A stretch of 34,765 nt of DNA. It comes from a bacterium (lineage in GTDB: Bacteria; Actinomycetota; Acidimicrobiia; Acidimicrobiales; Bin134). The stretch is taken from contig JAPOVT010000017.1 in the NCBI GenBank assembly GCA_026708015.1, positions 1 through 34,765 on the forward strand, in the 5' to 3' direction. Made by a program: the position numbers and the translations under genes. Within the stretch, counting starts at the first letter, position 1; each line of letters opens with the position of its first letter. The notes beneath the pieces are model-generated. The model was not told the DNA's origin. It was given only the letters and a program-made list of their open reading frames with translations, and made no database searches. Positions 33,527-34,765 of this stretch are shown piece after piece.

Positions 33527-33643
33527 GTCCGCTCAGAGACCGAGAAATTCATCGGATCGATGGACGGACTGCGCTGGCTGGCCCACCTCGACGAGGACGA
33601 CATGGACGCCATGCTCAAAGACGTGGCCGAGGCACTGAGGGCG
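33527..33643 (+). pseudogene. Unrecognised coding fragment in another frame
   Basis: In the frame one base off from the phosphoesterase fragment the DNA reads VRSETEKFIGSMDGLRWLAH, then LDEDDMDAMLKDVAEALRAR. It has gene-like composition and an acidic helical character, with an internal ATG at 33560. I do not recognise the family. It is probably a piece of a gene disrupted together with its neighbours. Confidence 0.4.
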
Positions 33644-33666
33644 CGCACGGTCGCGCAGCGCCGCTC

Positions 33667-33789
33667 GCCTATTCGCTGTGGGATTGGAAGGCCACCGCCG
33701 AAGTCCAAGCCGACCCCGACCTGCACCGCCGGCTGGCCGAGCCCATCGCCTCAGTGTCGGGAGGGCCCGTTCCCATGCCGGCCGCCTGA
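33667..33789 (+). pseudogene. Antitoxin-like C-terminal fragment
   Basis: Forty residues beginning AYSLWDWKATAEVQADPDLH and ending at TGA 33789. The pattern 'WxATAEVxADPxLxxRL' resembles the C-terminal tails of Phd/YefM-like antitoxins that wrap around a toxin. A toxin-like start follows 6 nt later, which supports the reading. The N-terminal DNA-binding part is missing. Tentative. Confidence 0.35.
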
Positions 33790-33795
33790 GCGCCG

Positions 33796-33894
33796 ATCCC
33801 CAAGCGCAAAGACCGGGTGGCCCCGCCCCCGGAGAAGGGCGGGTGGGACATCCGGTTCGCCGACAACCAGGCCGCCCGTTGGAGCTCTAGTGCA
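33796..33894 (+). pseudogene. Truncated start of a RelE/ParE-like toxin
   Basis: The frame reads PKRKDRVAPPPEKGGWDIRF, then ADNQAARWSS, resembling the N-terminus of an actinobacterial RelE-like toxin family (PPP...GWDIRFADxxAAKGWEEL). The similarity breaks off after about 33 residues. An ATC stands at the expected start (33796), with a GTG at 33817. It lies directly behind the antitoxin-like piece, and the remaining space before the NYN gene end is too short for the rest. Confidence 0.45.
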
Positions 33895-33903
33895 GGCTTG
33901 AAG

Positions 33904-34533
33904 TCATGGGGATGCTGGCAGCCATCCCCGTGGTGCTTGAAGGGCGATGCCTTCGGGTGTTATTACCGGATCGGGAAGACGGTTAGATCGAATCTTGCCT
34001 TTCCCAATCGTGAAGCTCTCGTTGGCGACTCGCTTCAGCTCGGCTGAGTGGCGTCTTGGAGGGAATGCCACGATGATTCGCTTGTCGGGGAAACGGGTGT
34101 GTATGGACTCGATTGCGGGTACAAGGTCGCTGTCGCCTGAAACCACCATCGCCACATCGAAGCGGTCATCGAAGGCATCGTCAAGTACGCGTACGGCTAT
34201 GTTCACATCGGTCTTCTTCTCTTCATGTTTGACCCACTCATTCCCGCAGTCGGGGCACCTCATAGCCTTCGAGAGAAAATGGCCGAAGTCGACCTCTATC
34301 CCACCACGCGCCCGCAATGCCTCAATGAAGGTGGACTGGCGCTCGGCTTTTGGAGGATTGTTGCGAACCATGGTGGTGAAATAGCGGACGAGGACTAGAC
34401 GCTGCTGAGGCTTGAGAAGCGATTTTGACAGCTCCCTCAAGTCGAGCCACCGGGAGCTTTGAAGCCGCGCATCGCAAATTCCATGGTAGAGGTTGTAGCC
34501 GTCTACGTATGCAATGGCCCGTTCAGCGCGCAT
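33904..34533 (-). CDS. NYN-domain (LabA/DUF88-like) putative ribonuclease
   Basis: A 209-residue PIN-like nuclease-fold protein. IAYVDGYNLYHG holds the first acidic residue D11 and N14. KKTDVNIAVRVLDDAFDDRF and MVVSGDSDLVPAIESI supply the other acidic metal ligands typical of NYN domains. Between them is a CPDCGNEW knuckle that may bind zinc or be structural. No N-terminal signal or membrane segment. ATG 34533 starts right before the fold; the open frame to 34755 covers a terminator hairpin and is not used. NYN proteins process RNA, and some occur in mobile elements; a target cannot be given. Confidence 0.82.
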   Translation of the reverse strand: MRAERAIAYVDGYNLYHGICDARLQSSRWLDLRELSKSLLKPQQRLVLVRYFTTMVRNNPPKAERQSTFIEALRARGGIEVDFGHFLSKAMRCPDCGNEWVKHEEKKTDVNIAVRVLDDAFDDRFDVAMVVSGDSDLVPAIESIHTRFPDKRIIVAFPPRRHSAELKRVANESFTIGKGKIRSNRLPDPVITPEGIALQAPRGWLPASP

Positions 34534-34620
34534 GACTCGAACGACAATACTTGACCAGTCGTCTCGCTCAGCGAATAGGATGGAGCCAACCCCGCCGGGG
34601 TGAGCAGCCCCGGCCCGACG

Positions 34621-34647
34621 GCCCCGACTTCGGTCGGGGCTGTTTCT
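34621..34647 (+). terminator. Rho-independent terminator with UUCG tetraloop
   Basis: GCCCCGAC-TTCG-GTCGGGGC (34621-34640) is a perfect 8-bp stem with an extra-stable UUCG loop, followed by TGTTTCT. It is oriented for a plus-strand transcript, although no plus-strand gene is recognised just upstream. It may insulate the gene starting at 34749 from antisense or upstream transcription. Confidence 0.65.
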
Positions 34648-34748
34648 CATAGTGGAGATAGGGCACCGCAACCCGCCAGCAGCCGCCAGCCAACCATACG
34701 CTCCTGAGCGTCCCCCCTTTGGCCGGTCACCTCGATTAGGAGGTAACC

Positions 34749-34765
34749 ATGTCATTGATGGAAAA
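34749..34765 (+). CDS. Start of an unidentified gene at the window edge
   Basis: ATG at 34749 is preceded by a consensus AGGAGGT (34738-34744) with 5 nt between AGGAGG and the ATG, the strongest ribosome-binding site in this part of the window. Only about five codons (MSLME) are visible, so the product is unknown. It is probably part of the same integrated element. Confidence 0.5.

Overview
This is a GC-rich window, apart from a few AT-rich regulatory patches, from what looks like an actinobacterial chromosome. The order era, uppS/recO, glyS, a PPDK relative and dnaG is one I know from actinobacteria. Codon third positions are strongly G/C, and GTG/TTG starts are common. A lineage near Acidimicrobiia is a guess; no rRNA is present to place it.

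Left part (1-8644), catabolic and accessory genes. A homoprotocatechuate (4-hydroxyphenylacetate) meta-cleavage module is split over two divergent transcripts, hpaF-hpaE leftward and hpaG-hpaR-hpaH rightward. A near-palindromic candidate HpaR operator lies between them. The ring-cleavage dioxygenase (hpaD) and the aldolase (hpaI) are not in the window. Next come a cytochrome P450, an in-frame remnant of a phytanoyl-CoA-dioxygenase-like gene directly behind its stop, a 2-oxoglutarate/Fe(II) oxygenase on the opposite strand, and the pseudouridine catabolism pair psuK-psuG. psuK is preceded by a start-less remnant of an N-terminal helix-turn-helix domain.

Middle part (8717-29850), mostly core genes. 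valS is followed after 14 nt by a molybdate ABC transporter (modABC, translationally coupled). Class Ia ribonucleotide reductase (nrdA-nrdB) runs into a convergent glyS - PPDK-like - dnaG operon, with overlapping stop codons. The PPDK-like protein has only the phosphohistidine and PEP-binding parts of pyruvate phosphate dikinase. Between glyS and recO sits an accessory insert: a decayed DUF262/DUF1524 (GmrSD-like) restriction gene with two internal deletions, and a hicA-hicB toxin-antitoxin pair with an inverted-repeat candidate operator. Then follow recO, uppS, a DinG-type helicase, era, smpB and the tmRNA gene ssrA, whose proteolysis tag can be read.

Right part (29851-34765), an integrated element. 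A P4-type tyrosine integrase starts 144 nt after the tmRNA 3' end, a classic island attachment site. Its promoter region has a perfect 12-bp-arm palindrome containing TATAAT. Beyond it are two AlpA-type regulators in inverted orientation, the second with helically phased CGGTCGCAAGC repeats upstream. There follow a complete metallophosphoesterase, a string of broken gene pieces (truncated second metallophosphoesterase, antitoxin-like and toxin-like fragments), a NYN-domain nuclease-like gene, a UUCG-loop terminator and the first codons of a new gene at the edge. No second copy of the ssrA 3' end was seen, so the element probably continues to the right.

No CRISPR array, rRNA, insertion sequence or ordinary tRNA was found. 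I see no clearly new multi-gene system. The most unusual items are the half-PPDK, the decayed DUF262 gene, the start-less HTH remnant of psuK, and the regulatory sites of the ssrA island.
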